Of a stretch of DNA of 64,000 nucleotides, positions 46,164-54,955 are shown one piece after another. The DNA is from Bacteroidetes bacterium UKL13-3 (lineage in GTDB: Bacteria > Bacteroidota > Bacteroidia > UKL13-3). The first letter of the stretch is position 1, and each line of letters opens with the position of its first letter. Under the pieces are notes generated by a model. The model made no database searches and was not told where the DNA came from. It saw only the letters and a list, made by a program, of their open reading frames with translations. A program made the position numbers and the translations under genes. The stretch lies in NCBI GenBank assembly GCA_001602415.1, contig CP012155.1, forward strand, positions 1,302,001-1,366,000, written 5' to 3'.

Positions 46164-46343
46164 ATGAATCCATTAGAACAGATAAAAGATAAACCATTAG
46201 AATGTCCTGTTCCGCATAAACAGCGTAAAGGGATTACCATGTGGTTTAAACGCCTTGGTTTTGTGGGGTTCATGTTCTTTTTAATTAAGGGGTTAATGTG
46301 GCTCATTATTCCGTACCTTATTACCAAAGGTTTTTTCAAATAA
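46164..46343 (+). CDS. Small membrane protein, 59 residues
   Basis: Open frame of 59 codons: MNPLEQIKDKP, a CPVPHKQRKG basic patch, then a hydrophobic stretch from about residue 30 to 55 (LGFVGFMFFLIKGLMWLIIPYL) with an internal Lys. One long or two short membrane helices, cytosolic N-terminus by the positive-inside rule. It has its own promoter candidate and lies 18 bp upstream of nth, so co-transcription is likely. I recall similar short proteins in Bacteroidota, sometimes misnamed; no function is known to me. Confidence 0.7.
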   Translation: MNPLEQIKDKPLECPVPHKQRKGITMWFKRLGFVGFMFFLIKGLMWLIIPYLITKGFFK

Positions 46344-46361
46344 GAAGCATTTCTTTGTTGC

Positions 46362-47000
46362 ATGACACGCAAAGAACGTTACGAGCACTTTATTCAATAC
46401 TTTTCTGAACACCAACCCGAAGCTGAAACGGAGTTGTATTATGAAAATCCCTACCAGTTGTTGGTAGCCGTTATTCTCTCTGCACAGTGTACCGACAAGC
46501 GCGTAAACCTTACCACACCCGCAATTTTCAAACAATTTCCCACTCCCGAAACATTAGCACAAGCTGAATTTGATGAGGTGTTTGCCCTTATTCGCAGCAT
46601 TAGTTATCCAAACAATAAAGCCAAACATTTAATTGGAATGGCGCAAATGTTGGTTGCTGATTTTGGAAGTGAGGTGCCATCAACGATTGATGAGCTGGTA
46701 AAAATGCCGGGCGTAGGACGAAAAACGGCCAATGTTATTGCCTCGGTTATCTTTAACCAACCGGCCATGGCTGTTGATACACATGTGTTCAGGGTTTCGG
46801 CACGGTTGGGGTTAACTTTAAAAGCAAATAACCCTAAACAAGCCGAAGATCAATTGATGAAATTTATTCCCGAGCAATATGTTGCCAGAGCCCATCATTG
46901 GTTGATTTTGCATGGAAGATACACCTGCTTGGCACGCAATCCCAAATGCGAAGAATGTAAGATTAGTCATTTTTGTAAATCGTACAAAAAACTTGCTTAA
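46362..47000 (+). CDS. nth: Endonuclease III
   Basis: 212 residues. Bifunctional DNA glycosylase/AP lyase removing oxidised pyrimidines. Visible: LSAQCTDKRVN (active-site pocket), the helix-hairpin-helix MPGVGRKTANVI with catalytic Lys (about residue 120), VDTHVFRVSARLGL with catalytic Asp (about 138), and the C-terminal [4Fe-4S] cysteines in CLARNPKCEECKISHFC. Family length. Second gene after the 59-residue membrane protein. Confidence 0.97.
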   Translation: MTRKERYEHFIQYFSEHQPEAETELYYENPYQLLVAVILSAQCTDKRVNLTTPAIFKQFPTPETLAQAEFDEVFALIRSISYPNNKAKHLIGMAQMLVADFGSEVPSTIDELVKMPGVGRKTANVIASVIFNQPAMAVDTHVFRVSARLGLTLKANNPKQAEDQLMKFIPEQYVARAHHWLILHGRYTCLARNPKCEECKISHFCKSYKKLA

Positions 47001-47001
47001 C

Positions 47002-47373
47002 CTACTTGTGAAACTCCGCCATTGGATTTGGATAGTTATCGCTTTGGTCTTCGGTGGTATTATCTAAACACACAAAATCTTTCTCCAACAATAAATACAA
47101 GAATTCACCATTGGGTAAAGGCATATTGCTTTCGTATCCCACACGTTCAGTTGCCAACCATTCTTCTGCCCACAGTAAAGGCATTTTCATGGTTACTTTA
47201 TTGTTTTCAAAGGAAGCGGATAGGTTCTCTTGGTTTTCTTTTTGCAAAGCATACGTAAGGTGTGAGGCGCCAAAAGAGGTTTGTTCTTCTATGTATCCTT
47301 CCTTGCCAAAACGATCAACTTCTGAGCGGGTTAAACGTACACGAACGGAGTTTCCTTTAATGCGAATTTTCAT
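47002..47373 (-). CDS. Conserved protein of unknown function (DUF7009-like)
   Basis: 123 residues, soluble. Opens MKIRIKGNSVRVRLTRSEVDRF, a short beta-beta-alpha unit that recurs in small Bacteroidota proteins I associate with DUF7009, followed by a YALQKENQ...VTMKMPLLWAEEW block. No catalytic residues stand out. It is convergent with nth (1-bp gap) and divergent from the aldehyde dehydrogenase across a 247-bp region that contains a heptamer-period array. Confidence 0.6.
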   Translation of the reverse strand: MKIRIKGNSVRVRLTRSEVDRFGKEGYIEEQTSFGASHLTYALQKENQENLSASFENNKVTMKMPLLWAEEWLATERVGYESNMPLPNGEFLYLLLEKDFVCLDNTTEDQSDNYPNPMAEFHK

Positions 47374-47459
47374 AGCGCTAATTTAGGGAATAATGTGAAA
47401 ATTTGATAATGTGGAAATGTGCAGATTGGATGTTGACGATATTGATTGTGTTGAATGCT

Positions 47460-47501
47460 TTTAGCCTTTAGCTGTTGGCCTTTAGCCCTTAGCAATTGGC
47501 A
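47460..47501. repeat. 7-bp-period degenerate array between divergent genes
   Basis: Six heptamers in register: TTTAGCC, TTTAGCT, GTTGGCC, TTTAGCC, CTTAGCA, ATTGGCA. It lies in the leader region of the minus-strand gene starting at 47373 and upstream of the gene at 47621. Confidence 0.7.
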
Positions 47502-47548
47502 AGGCGCAGAACCTTTTTGATAATTTCTATTTTCCCAATAGCCTATCA

Positions 47549-47588
47549 ACCCAATTACTGAATTACCCATTTACCCAATTAACTGAAT
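47549..47588. repeat. Direct repeat in the aldehyde dehydrogenase leader
   Basis: ACCCAATTACTGAAT (47549) recurs 24 bp later as ACCCAATTAACTGAAT (47573), upstream of the ATG at 47621. Confidence 0.5.
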
Positions 47589-47620
47589 AACTATAATCAA
47601 CAATTCCCTAAATTCGCCAA

Positions 47621-49069
47621 ATGCAAAAGATTTTGAACTATATCAATGGTGCCTTGGTTGAACCTGCATCAAAACAGTATATTGACAATGTAGATCCTTC
47701 AACCGGAAAAGTGTATTCATTGTGTCCGGATAGTGATGCGCAAGATATAGAGGCTGCGTATAAGGCTGCCGAAGCGGCTTTTGAGGGTTGGAGCAATACA
47801 CCAGCTGAAAAACGAAGCAAAGTAATGTTGCGCATTGCGGAGTTATTGGAAAAGAATTTAGACAAGTTTGCCGAAGCCGAAACCATTGATCAAGGTAAGC
47901 CTTTATGGTTATCCCAAAATGGTGAAATTCCTCGTGCCATCAGCAATATTCATTTTTTTGCTACCGCCATTGAGCATTATGCCAGTGAGGCGCATCCAAT
48001 GGGTGAACATGCCATAAACTATACTACGCGCACGCCTATTGGTGTAGTGGGGTGTATTTCGCCATGGAATTTGCCATTGTATTTATTTACTTGGAAAATA
48101 GCTCCCGCCATTGCCTCGGGTAATTGTGTGGTGGCTAAACCTTCTGAGGTAACGCCCATGACAGCTTATTTGCTCAGTGAGATTTGTATAGAAGCAGGAT
48201 TACCTAAGGGTGTGTTGAATATTGTGCATGGTTTAGGACCCAAAGTAGGAAGTGCCATGACGGTTCATCCGGGTATTAAAGCAATTTCGTTTACTGGAGG
48301 AACCCGAACAGGAGCGGAGATAGCCAGAGTAGCAGCGCCAATGTTCAAAAAATTATCGTTGGAGTTGGGTGGTAAAAATCCGAACATGATTTTTGCAGAT
48401 TGTGATTTTGATAAGATGTTAACCGAAACCGTTCGCTCATCATTCTTGAATCAAGGTGAAATTTGCTTGTGTGGTTCGCGCATTTTTGTAGAGCGCCCTA
48501 TATATGAAAAGTTTAAAAAAGCCTTTGTTGAAAAAGTAAAAGCGGAACTTGTTGTGGGTGATCCATTGGATCCAAAAACAAAAACTGGAGCCATTGTTTC
48601 TCAAATGCATTTCGATAAAGTACTGAGCTATATTGAGCTTGCCAAACAAGAAGGCGGAACCATTTTATGTGGTGGAAAATCGATACAACCAACTGGACGA
48701 TGTGCCACTGGGTGGTTTATTGAACCAACGGTAATTGAAGGATTGGCTTATGATTGCCGCACCAATCAAGAAGAAATTTTTGGTCCGGTTGTTACCATTA
48801 CTCCATTTGATACGGAGGAAGAAGTATTGATGATGGCCAACTCAACCGAATACGGATTGGCTAGCGTGCTTTGGACAGAAAACCTCACACGAGCGCACCG
48901 CCTGGCGGGAAAAATTAAAGCAGGAATTGTGTGGATCAATTGTTGGTTGCTACGTGACTTACGCACACCATTTGGTGGTGTGAAAAGCAGTGGAGTAGGG
49001 CGCGAGGGCGGCTGGGAAGCCTTGCGCTTTTTTACCGAAGCTAAGAATGTATGTATTAAAATCAGTTAA
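47621..49069 (+). CDS. Aldehyde dehydrogenase, ALDH8A1/2-aminomuconic semialdehyde type
   Basis: 482 residues. NAD-dependent aldehyde oxidation. Catalytic Cys in NQGEICLCGSR (about residue 285), general-base Glu in ELGGKNPN (about 251), Asn in SPWNLPLYLF, and the cofactor motif FTGGTRTGAEI. The C-terminal KAGIVWINCWLLRDLRTPFGG matches the AMSDH/ALDH8A1 and 2-hydroxymuconic semialdehyde branch rather than general ALDHs, pointing to tryptophan (kynurenine) or aromatic-ring catabolism. No other gene of that pathway is in the window. Confidence 0.88.
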   Translation: MQKILNYINGALVEPASKQYIDNVDPSTGKVYSLCPDSDAQDIEAAYKAAEAAFEGWSNTPAEKRSKVMLRIAELLEKNLDKFAEAETIDQGKPLWLSQNGEIPRAISNIHFFATAIEHYASEAHPMGEHAINYTTRTPIGVVGCISPWNLPLYLFTWKIAPAIASGNCVVAKPSEVTPMTAYLLSEICIEAGLPKGVLNIVHGLGPKVGSAMTVHPGIKAISFTGGTRTGAEIARVAAPMFKKLSLELGGKNPNMIFADCDFDKMLTETVRSSFLNQGEICLCGSRIFVERPIYEKFKKAFVEKVKAELVVGDPLDPKTKTGAIVSQMHFDKVLSYIELAKQEGGTILCGGKSIQPTGRCATGWFIEPTVIEGLAYDCRTNQEEIFGPVVTITPFDTEEEVLMMANSTEYGLASVLWTENLTRAHRLAGKIKAGIVWINCWLLRDLRTPFGGVKSSGVGREGGWEALRFFTEAKNVCIKIS

Positions 49070-49259
49070 TACCTATTTTGTTTAGGTTAATTGAAGTTAG
49101 CTGAAGTGATATTTAACGGAGTTTGTTTGGATGTTTAAAGTCGCTCGTTGAGACTAATTCATTACGCAGCCTCAGGAAAATGTCTGCCCATTTCATTTGC
49201 GAAATTAGCGGCTATCAAAACTATTCTACAATATCTCTTTAATTAATCAAATACTAATC

Positions 49260-49697
49260 ATGAATATAGCATACTACAAAGAGATATACCTGAGGGATAT
49301 TCAAAAATTACACGATGAAATAGTGTTGTATCCAACAGATGAATAATTGTGGTTGGTGAAAGATGGCATTAAGAACTCAGGAGGGAATTTATGTTTACAT
49401 CTTATGGGCAACCTCAATCATTTTATTGGTGCCGTATTGGGAAAAACAGGATATGTAAGAAATCGTGAGGCTGAATTTGAAACAAAAGGATTAACTAAAC
49501 AAGAACTGTTGGTTATGATAAGCGAAACACAGGCCATGCTGCAACTCACATTTCCAATGCTTACTGATAACGATTTGGAAAGAGAATACCCTGTTGATTT
49601 TATGGGTAAACACACAACTGCATGGTATTTGAACCAGTTTCTACTGCATTTTCAATACCATTTGGGGCAATTAAATTACCACCGAAGAATTATTTGA
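49260..49697 (+). pseudogene. DinB-family gene broken by an in-frame TAA
   Basis: ATG at 49260 opens MNIAYYKEIYLRDIQKLHDEI, reaches PTDE and stops at TAA (49344-49346). The same frame continues without another stop to 49697: LWLVKDGIKNSGGNLCLHLMGNLNHFIGAVLGKTGYVRNRE, then a C-terminal YHLGQLNYHRRI. Family members read DE-x-LW across this point, so a single base change explains the stop. The three DinB metal-binding His positions appear retained after the stop (HLMGN, KHTTA, FQYHLGQ). A four-helix metal-dependent fold of unknown substrate when intact. Confidence 0.75.
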
Positions 49698-49699
49698 GT

Positions 49700-50164
49700 T
49701 TACTGGTTACGCTCGAAAGTGTAATAACGATTTGAGTTTAAAATCGTATCATTTTCAATAGATAGCTTAAGCGTGGTTTTATCAATGTAAAGCAAGTTAT
49801 AATCGGTTGTGTCTTCTAAATCCTCACTGAGAATACGTAGGGTTTTGTTTTTATTGATCAATTCCCATTTTCCAAGTAATTGCTCTGTTTGTTCAGTCGT
49901 ATCACACAACAATGGACCATTTAATTCAAAGAATTTTTTATCCTCTTGAATACGGATAAGATCATCTTTTTCACAATTTTTTCGAATTGCAAAAGTATTT
50001 AAAATGCTATCTTTCTCTGCAATTGTATCAAAAGTAACGATGTATGAATCAGATGCTTTCCAGGTTCCTACGATATTTTCAGAAATAGCGCCTTCGTCCT
50101 TTTTGCAGGCAAGGTAAATAGTGGACAGACCAAAAACGATGAGTAATAATTTGTATGTTTTCAT
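49700..50164 (-). CDS. Lipocalin-like lipoprotein
   Basis: 154 residues from the ATG at 50164 (MKTYKLLLIV), chosen because it starts a lipoprotein signal ending in the lipobox IYLAC; an upstream GTG/ATG frame adds an unlikely tail. The mature protein has the small beta-barrel pattern of lipocalin-like families: GTWKASDSYIVTF at the start, KWELINKNKTLRI in the middle and a final strand NRYYTF. Ligand unknown. Convergent with the broken DinB-like gene (2-bp gap). Confidence 0.7.
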   Translation of the reverse strand: MKTYKLLLIVFGLSTIYLACKKDEGAISENIVGTWKASDSYIVTFDTIAEKDSILNTFAIRKNCEKDDLIRIQEDKKFFELNGPLLCDTTEQTEQLLGKWELINKNKTLRILSEDLEDTTDYNLLYIDKTTLKLSIENDTILNSNRYYTFERNQ

Positions 50165-50275
50165 TTGGCTGAAATGTTTTGCACGGTAAATATAGTTATT
50201 ATCAGCCCAAAACACCAAAAAGAGTAGAACAAATATTAATAACTATATTGCATTGTAGCATTCAATGCACACAAC

Positions 50276-51424
50276 TTACGCATTGGCCATGTTGTTGTAT
50301 AAATCAACGAGTTTGGTTTCTTCGGCATGCCAATTAAAAGTGAGTTCGGCTGCATCAACACCATTTGCCGCATACATATCCAACTTTTGGGTGGTAAAAA
50401 ACAACTCATCCAGAGCGGCTGAAATCGCTTTAGCATCATCAATTGTAACATATTTGCCAATTTGATGAGTATCGATAATCTCTTTGTAGATATGGTAGTT
50501 GCAGGCTAGTACTGGAAGTCCGGCAGCCATGTATTCAAAAAATTTGCGTTCGTGTGAAAGTAATATTTCTTCGGGTTGGTTTTTAAGGCACAATCCAACT
50601 TTACATGTTTTAGATATTTCGTAACCCTCTGTGGTATTAAGGTATCCGTAAAAATGAAGTTGCTCTTTCAACTCTTGGTATTCAGGTAGTTTAGATAAAA
50701 CAGTGTCAACATAACGTCCCTTGTAGCCCACACAATGAAAGTGAATGATTTTACCTTGTTGCTTCAAGATGTGTAATGCCTTTATAATCGGAATTAAATC
50801 ATAGTAATAATCGTAAACAGTGCCTATGTAAAACAGGTTGTTTGCTACTATGGCCTGTCGTTGGGTAATTCGGTAACTGTTAAACTGTTCAAAATCGGCA
50901 AAGTTCTGAATAATAACACGCTTGCGTGTAATAAACTTCTTGGCAAATTCTGGTTTGGCAATTACCAAAATGGTATACATGCTTTGAGCCGATAACCACT
51001 CTAATGTTTTAAATAACAATCCCAATACCCACCTAAAACTGTCGAGTATCCAAGGTTTACGCATAATATCTTCATACGTATTTTCATGAATATCATAAAT
51101 TACTTTTTTGCCTCTTAATGCAAACAAAAATGCAAAAGGAATCAACTCCGCATCGTGTATGTGGTAAATATCTGCATGTTGTTTCCAAGCTAAAAAAAAC
51201 ACTTTCCAAGTAGTAAAAAGCAGTCGGTAAATCCTATTTGATGGTTTAGGAACGGCTATTACGTTCACATTATTCATGAGCCCGCTTTTATTGCCTATAC
51301 CAATAAATGTTACATCAAAAAACTTGGCTAAGGAGGTACACTCGCGGTGAAAAACCCTTGTATCAGTGGTGGTGTGCACACTCGCAAAATGACACACTTT
51401 GAGTTTGTGTGTAGGTTTAGTCAT
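50276..51424 (-). CDS. Glycosyltransferase family 4-type enzyme
   Basis: 382 residues, GT-B fold. N-terminal acceptor domain with the opening VCHFASVHTTTDTRVF and HIHDAELIPF; C-terminal donor domain with the EX7E-like ERKFFEYMAAGLPVLACNY (about residues 290-308). A retaining sugar transferase for surface glycan assembly; sugar unknown. Overlaps the next gene upstream (51417-52547) by 8 bp, so the two are translationally coupled. Confidence 0.85.
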   Translation of the reverse strand: MTKPTHKLKVCHFASVHTTTDTRVFHRECTSLAKFFDVTFIGIGNKSGLMNNVNVIAVPKPSNRIYRLLFTTWKVFFLAWKQHADIYHIHDAELIPFAFLFALRGKKVIYDIHENTYEDIMRKPWILDSFRWVLGLLFKTLEWLSAQSMYTILVIAKPEFAKKFITRKRVIIQNFADFEQFNSYRITQRQAIVANNLFYIGTVYDYYYDLIPIIKALHILKQQGKIIHFHCVGYKGRYVDTVLSKLPEYQELKEQLHFYGYLNTTEGYEISKTCKVGLCLKNQPEEILLSHERKFFEYMAAGLPVLACNYHIYKEIIDTHQIGKYVTIDDAKAISAALDELFFTTQKLDMYAANGVDAAELTFNWHAEETKLVDLYNNMANA

Positions 51425-52547
51425 GGGTTAACTGCAATAATTCATTGCACAAATACGTCCAAGTAAATTTTTGCTTTTCAATCTTCAAGTTATCAATAAA
51501 TTGCTGCTCTTTATTTTCGTTGTAAAAACGTAAAATGGCATCGGCAATGGCAATTTTCTCTCCTTCTACAATAAAACCCACTTTGTTATCAGGCACGAGT
51601 TCGGCTAGTCCACCAACGTTGGTAACGATCATCGGTTTATCGTAGTAATAAGCAATTTGAGTAACTCCGCTTTGGGTAGCGTTTAAATAGGTTTGAATTA
51701 CAACATCGGCAGCACAGAAATAGTTACACACTTCCCCATTTGGAATAAAGTCGTTACTCAAAATTACCTTGTCGCCCAAGCCAAGCTCTTGTATTTGGTT
51801 GAGGTAGGGTTGAGCATCCTCATAAAACTCTCCTGCAACAATTAATTTACAATCGAGTTGCTTAATGCGTTCATCAGCAAAAGCATTCAATAGCAAATGC
51901 AATCCTTTGTATTTCCGTATAAATCCAAAGAACAATAAGTACTTTTGGTTGGTACTAAGTTTGAGTATTTCGCGAGCTTCTTGTTTGCTTTTGGCCTCAC
52001 CAAACATATCGTACATTGGGTGTGCAACATAACGCGCAGGTTTGTGTTGGTTGAGTTGTTTTAATTGGCCTAGCACGGAATGCGACATGGTTAAAAAGCC
52101 ATCACAAGCGGCCAGAAAATACTTAGTAAATGGGGTATCAAAAAACTTGCGTTCGTGTGGAATAATATTATCGGTAATGGCTAAAATTTGGGTGTGCTTA
52201 TTTGATTTAATTAACCGAGCGATGGTTCCCAATGCAGGAGCCATAAAACTCATCCAATACCTAAAAATAACAATATCATATTTGGCTTTGCTGATTTTTA
52301 GGCCAACCGAAATCCAGTTAAGCGGATTCACTGAATTGATTTCAGAGAGAATGGTTAAATCATCGGGAGCGGCATCTGTTGAAAATTGTGTTTTACCCGG
52401 AAAAAGGATAGAAGGATATTGCAATGAAAAACTCAGAATTTCACATTGATGTCCCAAAGCATTGAACTCGCTTGCCAAACGTTCATTGTATGTTGCAAGT
52501 CCACCGCGCAGAGGATAGGCCGGACCAACAATTAATATTTTACTCAA
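51417..52547 (-). CDS. Glycosyltransferase family 4-type enzyme
   Basis: 376 residues, GT-B fold. Opens ILIVGPAYPLRGGLATYNERLA, the glycine-rich acceptor loop of family 4; the donor domain has YLLFFGFIRKYKGLHLLLNAF (about 190-210) and the nucleotide-sugar contact segment GVTQIAYYYDKPMIVTNVGGLAELV. It precedes and overlaps the second glycosyltransferase gene and overlaps the end of the GT2 gene by 8 bp. Probably acts in the same glycan pathway. Confidence 0.87.
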   Translation of the reverse strand: MSKILIVGPAYPLRGGLATYNERLASEFNALGHQCEILSFSLQYPSILFPGKTQFSTDAAPDDLTILSEINSVNPLNWISVGLKISKAKYDIVIFRYWMSFMAPALGTIARLIKSNKHTQILAITDNIIPHERKFFDTPFTKYFLAACDGFLTMSHSVLGQLKQLNQHKPARYVAHPMYDMFGEAKSKQEAREILKLSTNQKYLLFFGFIRKYKGLHLLLNAFADERIKQLDCKLIVAGEFYEDAQPYLNQIQELGLGDKVILSNDFIPNGEVCNYFCAADVVIQTYLNATQSGVTQIAYYYDKPMIVTNVGGLAELVPDNKVGFIVEGEKIAIADAILRFYNENKEQQFIDNLKIEKQKFTWTYLCNELLQLTHD

Positions 52548-53508
52548 ATCCTATTTTTTGTTTAATACCGTAACTATTTCTTTCCGAAGCATTCCTCGAA
52601 ATCATCTCGCCTAAAAAACCCGCTAAAAAAAGTTGAACACCAATGATGGTGGTAACCAACGCCAGATAAAACAGCGGTTGATCGGTCACATTTCGTTCGT
52701 AAACCTGATGGTAGGAGTTATAGATTTTTTCGCCAATAAGGTAAATGGTAAGGAAAAAACCGGAGAAGAAAGCCAACGTTCCCAGTACACCAAAAAAGTG
52801 CATTGGGCGTTTGCCAAACTTGGATACAAAAAAGATGGTTAACAAATCAAGGAAACCATTAACAAAGCGCTCCAAGCCAAATTTTGTTGTTCCATACTTA
52901 CGTTCGCGGTGTACAACTTCTTTCTCTGTTATTTTACGAAAGCCGGCCCACTTGGCAATTACCGGAATATAACGGTGCATTTCGTTGTACACTTCAATAT
53001 TTTTAACTACTTCGCTGTTGTATGATTTAAGACCACAGTTAAAATCGTGCAGGTTGTTAATGCCGCTCATTTTACGGGTAGCCCAATTAAAAAGTTTGGT
53101 TGGAATGGTTTTGCTTAAAGGGTCGTAACGTTTCTTTTTCCAACCGCTTACAATATCGAAGCCATCGTCCACAATCATTTTGTATAAGGCAGGAATTTCA
53201 TCAGGCGAATCCTGCAAATCAGCATCCATCGTAATAATTACATTTCCTATACACTCCTGAAATCCAATATTTAAAGCGGCTGATTTACCGTAATTTCTGC
53301 GGAAGCGGATGCCTTTTACTCTTGGGTTATGAGCACGCAACCCCATAATCACTTCCCATGATTTATCGGTACTGCCATCATCCATCATGATGATTTCATA
53401 AGTGAAAGCATTTTCGCTCATTACCCTTTCAATCCATTGCACCAATTCGGGCAACGATTCTTCTTCGTTAATAAGTGGGATAATGACTGATATATCTGGC
53501 TTGGTCAT
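52540..53508 (-). CDS. Glycosyltransferase family 2, dolichol/undecaprenyl-phosphate type
   Basis: 322 residues from the ATG at 53508 (MTKPDISVIIPL); an upstream in-frame start would overlap the DUF4199 gene. GT-A domain with SVIIPLINEEESLPEL, DDGSTDKSW and the DXD-like MDADLQD, then HRERKYGTTKFG and two C-terminal membrane helices (about 235-260 and 275-300). This is the layout of enzymes that load a sugar onto undecaprenyl phosphate for transfer outside the membrane. The gene starts 1 bp after the DUF4199 stop. Confidence 0.9.
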   Translation of the reverse strand: MTKPDISVIIPLINEEESLPELVQWIERVMSENAFTYEIIMMDDGSTDKSWEVIMGLRAHNPRVKGIRFRRNYGKSAALNIGFQECIGNVIITMDADLQDSPDEIPALYKMIVDDGFDIVSGWKKKRYDPLSKTIPTKLFNWATRKMSGINNLHDFNCGLKSYNSEVVKNIEVYNEMHRYIPVIAKWAGFRKITEKEVVHRERKYGTTKFGLERFVNGFLDLLTIFFVSKFGKRPMHFFGVLGTLAFFSGFFLTIYLIGEKIYNSYHQVYERNVTDQPLFYLALVTTIIGVQLFLAGFLGEMISRNASERNSYGIKQKIGFE

Positions 53509-53509
53509 G

Positions 53510-54061
53510 TTATTGAATATCGTTTGTTGGTTTGTTTTTGGTACGCAAAATGGCTGCAATAATCAAGGCAGGAATTGATCCGAAAAGCACTCCCGAAAGG
53601 TATTGTGATCCTAATTTTGAAGGCGACTGCGAAAAATCTTGTTTCTGAATGGATTCAATTCCTTTTTCAATCTCCTCTTGCGAGCCACCAAATTTCTCCA
53701 TCATGGTTGCCATTTTTTCAATAGCTTTTTCTTTAATAAAATCAGCTAATGAAGGATCAATTACGTTATACAAAATATAGTTGAAAACACTTGTAATAAG
53801 GGCTCCTCCAGCTATTGTTATCAAGCAAATCAAAAACGCATCCTTAAAATCAATCACACCATTGTTAGTAGACTTATAGTTGCGAACAGGAAGTACCATC
53901 AATGCAATGCTTAACAACATCATAATTCCACCTACCCAAAAGGAAACAAGTAAGTTCTTATCAATTGCATACAACAAGAGGTAAACTACCACCTGAGCAA
54001 ATCCTAATATAAGGCCGTATTTCATGCCTTGGTTTAATAAAGTTGGTTTTTGAGTATCCAT
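53510..54061 (-). CDS. DUF4199 membrane protein
   Basis: 183 residues with four membrane helices (about 12-30, 36-55, 72-95, 150-170). The segment GVIDFKDAFLICLITIAGGALITSVFNYILY and the Met/Glu-rich amphipathic loop between helices 3 and 4 are typical of DUF4199, a Bacteroidota-specific family. It is the first gene of the glycosyltransferase operon (1-bp gap to the GT2 gene), a neighbourhood that suggests a role in lipid-linked glycan handling, though no activity is known. Confidence 0.82.
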   Translation of the reverse strand: MDTQKPTLLNQGMKYGLILGFAQVVVYLLLYAIDKNLLVSFWVGGIMMLLSIALMVLPVRNYKSTNNGVIDFKDAFLICLITIAGGALITSVFNYILYNVIDPSLADFIKEKAIEKMATMMEKFGGSQEEIEKGIESIQKQDFSQSPSKLGSQYLSGVLFGSIPALIIAAILRTKNKPTNDIQ

Positions 54062-54141
54062 TATTGCAGTGTTTATGTTTCAAATAAAACATTTTTATGC
54101 GTTAAAATAGAATGCGAAGGAATCATATTTTTGTTTTTGAA

Positions 54142-54939
54142 ATGAAAAGACTTTTTACCGACCAAATGAATAGGAGTGTTGAGGTTGCTTGGCCTCCCAA
54201 ACGTATTGTATCGCTGGTGCCCTCGCAAACGGAGTTGTTGTACGATTTAGGTCTTCACAATGAGGTAGTTGGACAAACATTGTTTTGCATCCATCCACCC
54301 GAAATGCATGAGTTGAAGCCACGTATTGGAGGAACTAAAAATGTGAACATAGAAACAGTTGCAGCCCTTCAACCCGATTTAATTATTGGAAACAAAGAAG
54401 AAAACGATCGGCAAACCATTGAGGCATTAGCCAAATTGTATCCAGTTTGGATGAGTAATATTCAAACCCTAGAGGATGCGCTAGAGATGATTAATCTTAT
54501 TGGAGAACTGGTAAACCGCCCAACAGAAGCGCAATTGATTGCATCCACTATTCAACAATCCTTCTCAACTCTGCTGGCCAATAGCCAACAGCCAACAGTG
54601 AAAAGCGTATACCTAATCTGGCGCAAACCATGGATGGCAGCAGGGCATGATACTTTTATAAATGATATGCTCAACCGTTTAGGATTTCATAATGTTGCAC
54701 AATCATTGGATTCCCGCTATCCAGAAATTACGGACCAACAGATACAATCCTTTCAACCCGATGTTATTTTCTTATCCTCCGAACCTTATCCGTTCAAAGC
54801 CAAACATATTGAGGAACTTCAAGCTATTTGTCCGCAAGCAACCATCAAATTGGTAGATGGCGAATTGTTTAGTTGGTATGGAAGCAGGTTAGTGCATTCG
54901 GTAGCTTATTTTAAGGAGTTGCTGATTTCAATATGTTAA
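54142..54939 (+). CDS. Helical-backbone metal receptor / BtuF-like substrate-binding protein
   Basis: 265 residues from the ATG at 54142 (MKRLFTDQMNRSVEV), the family N-terminus. TroA-like fold: RIVSLVPSQTELLYDLGL, then VVGQTLFCIHPPE, PDLIIGNKEEN and the linking helix to the second lobe (FQPDVIFLSSEPYPF). Homologues bind vitamin B12 or ferric chelates for ABC import. There is no signal peptide and no BtuCD-type gene nearby, so it may be cytoplasmic or its true start may differ. Ends 16 bp before the IS. Confidence 0.8.
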   Translation: MKRLFTDQMNRSVEVAWPPKRIVSLVPSQTELLYDLGLHNEVVGQTLFCIHPPEMHELKPRIGGTKNVNIETVAALQPDLIIGNKEENDRQTIEALAKLYPVWMSNIQTLEDALEMINLIGELVNRPTEAQLIASTIQQSFSTLLANSQQPTVKSVYLIWRKPWMAAGHDTFINDMLNRLGFHNVAQSLDSRYPEITDQQIQSFQPDVIFLSSEPYPFKAKHIEELQAICPQATIKLVDGELFSWYGSRLVHSVAYFKELLISIC

Positions 54940-54955
54940 GGAGATTAAGGTTATA

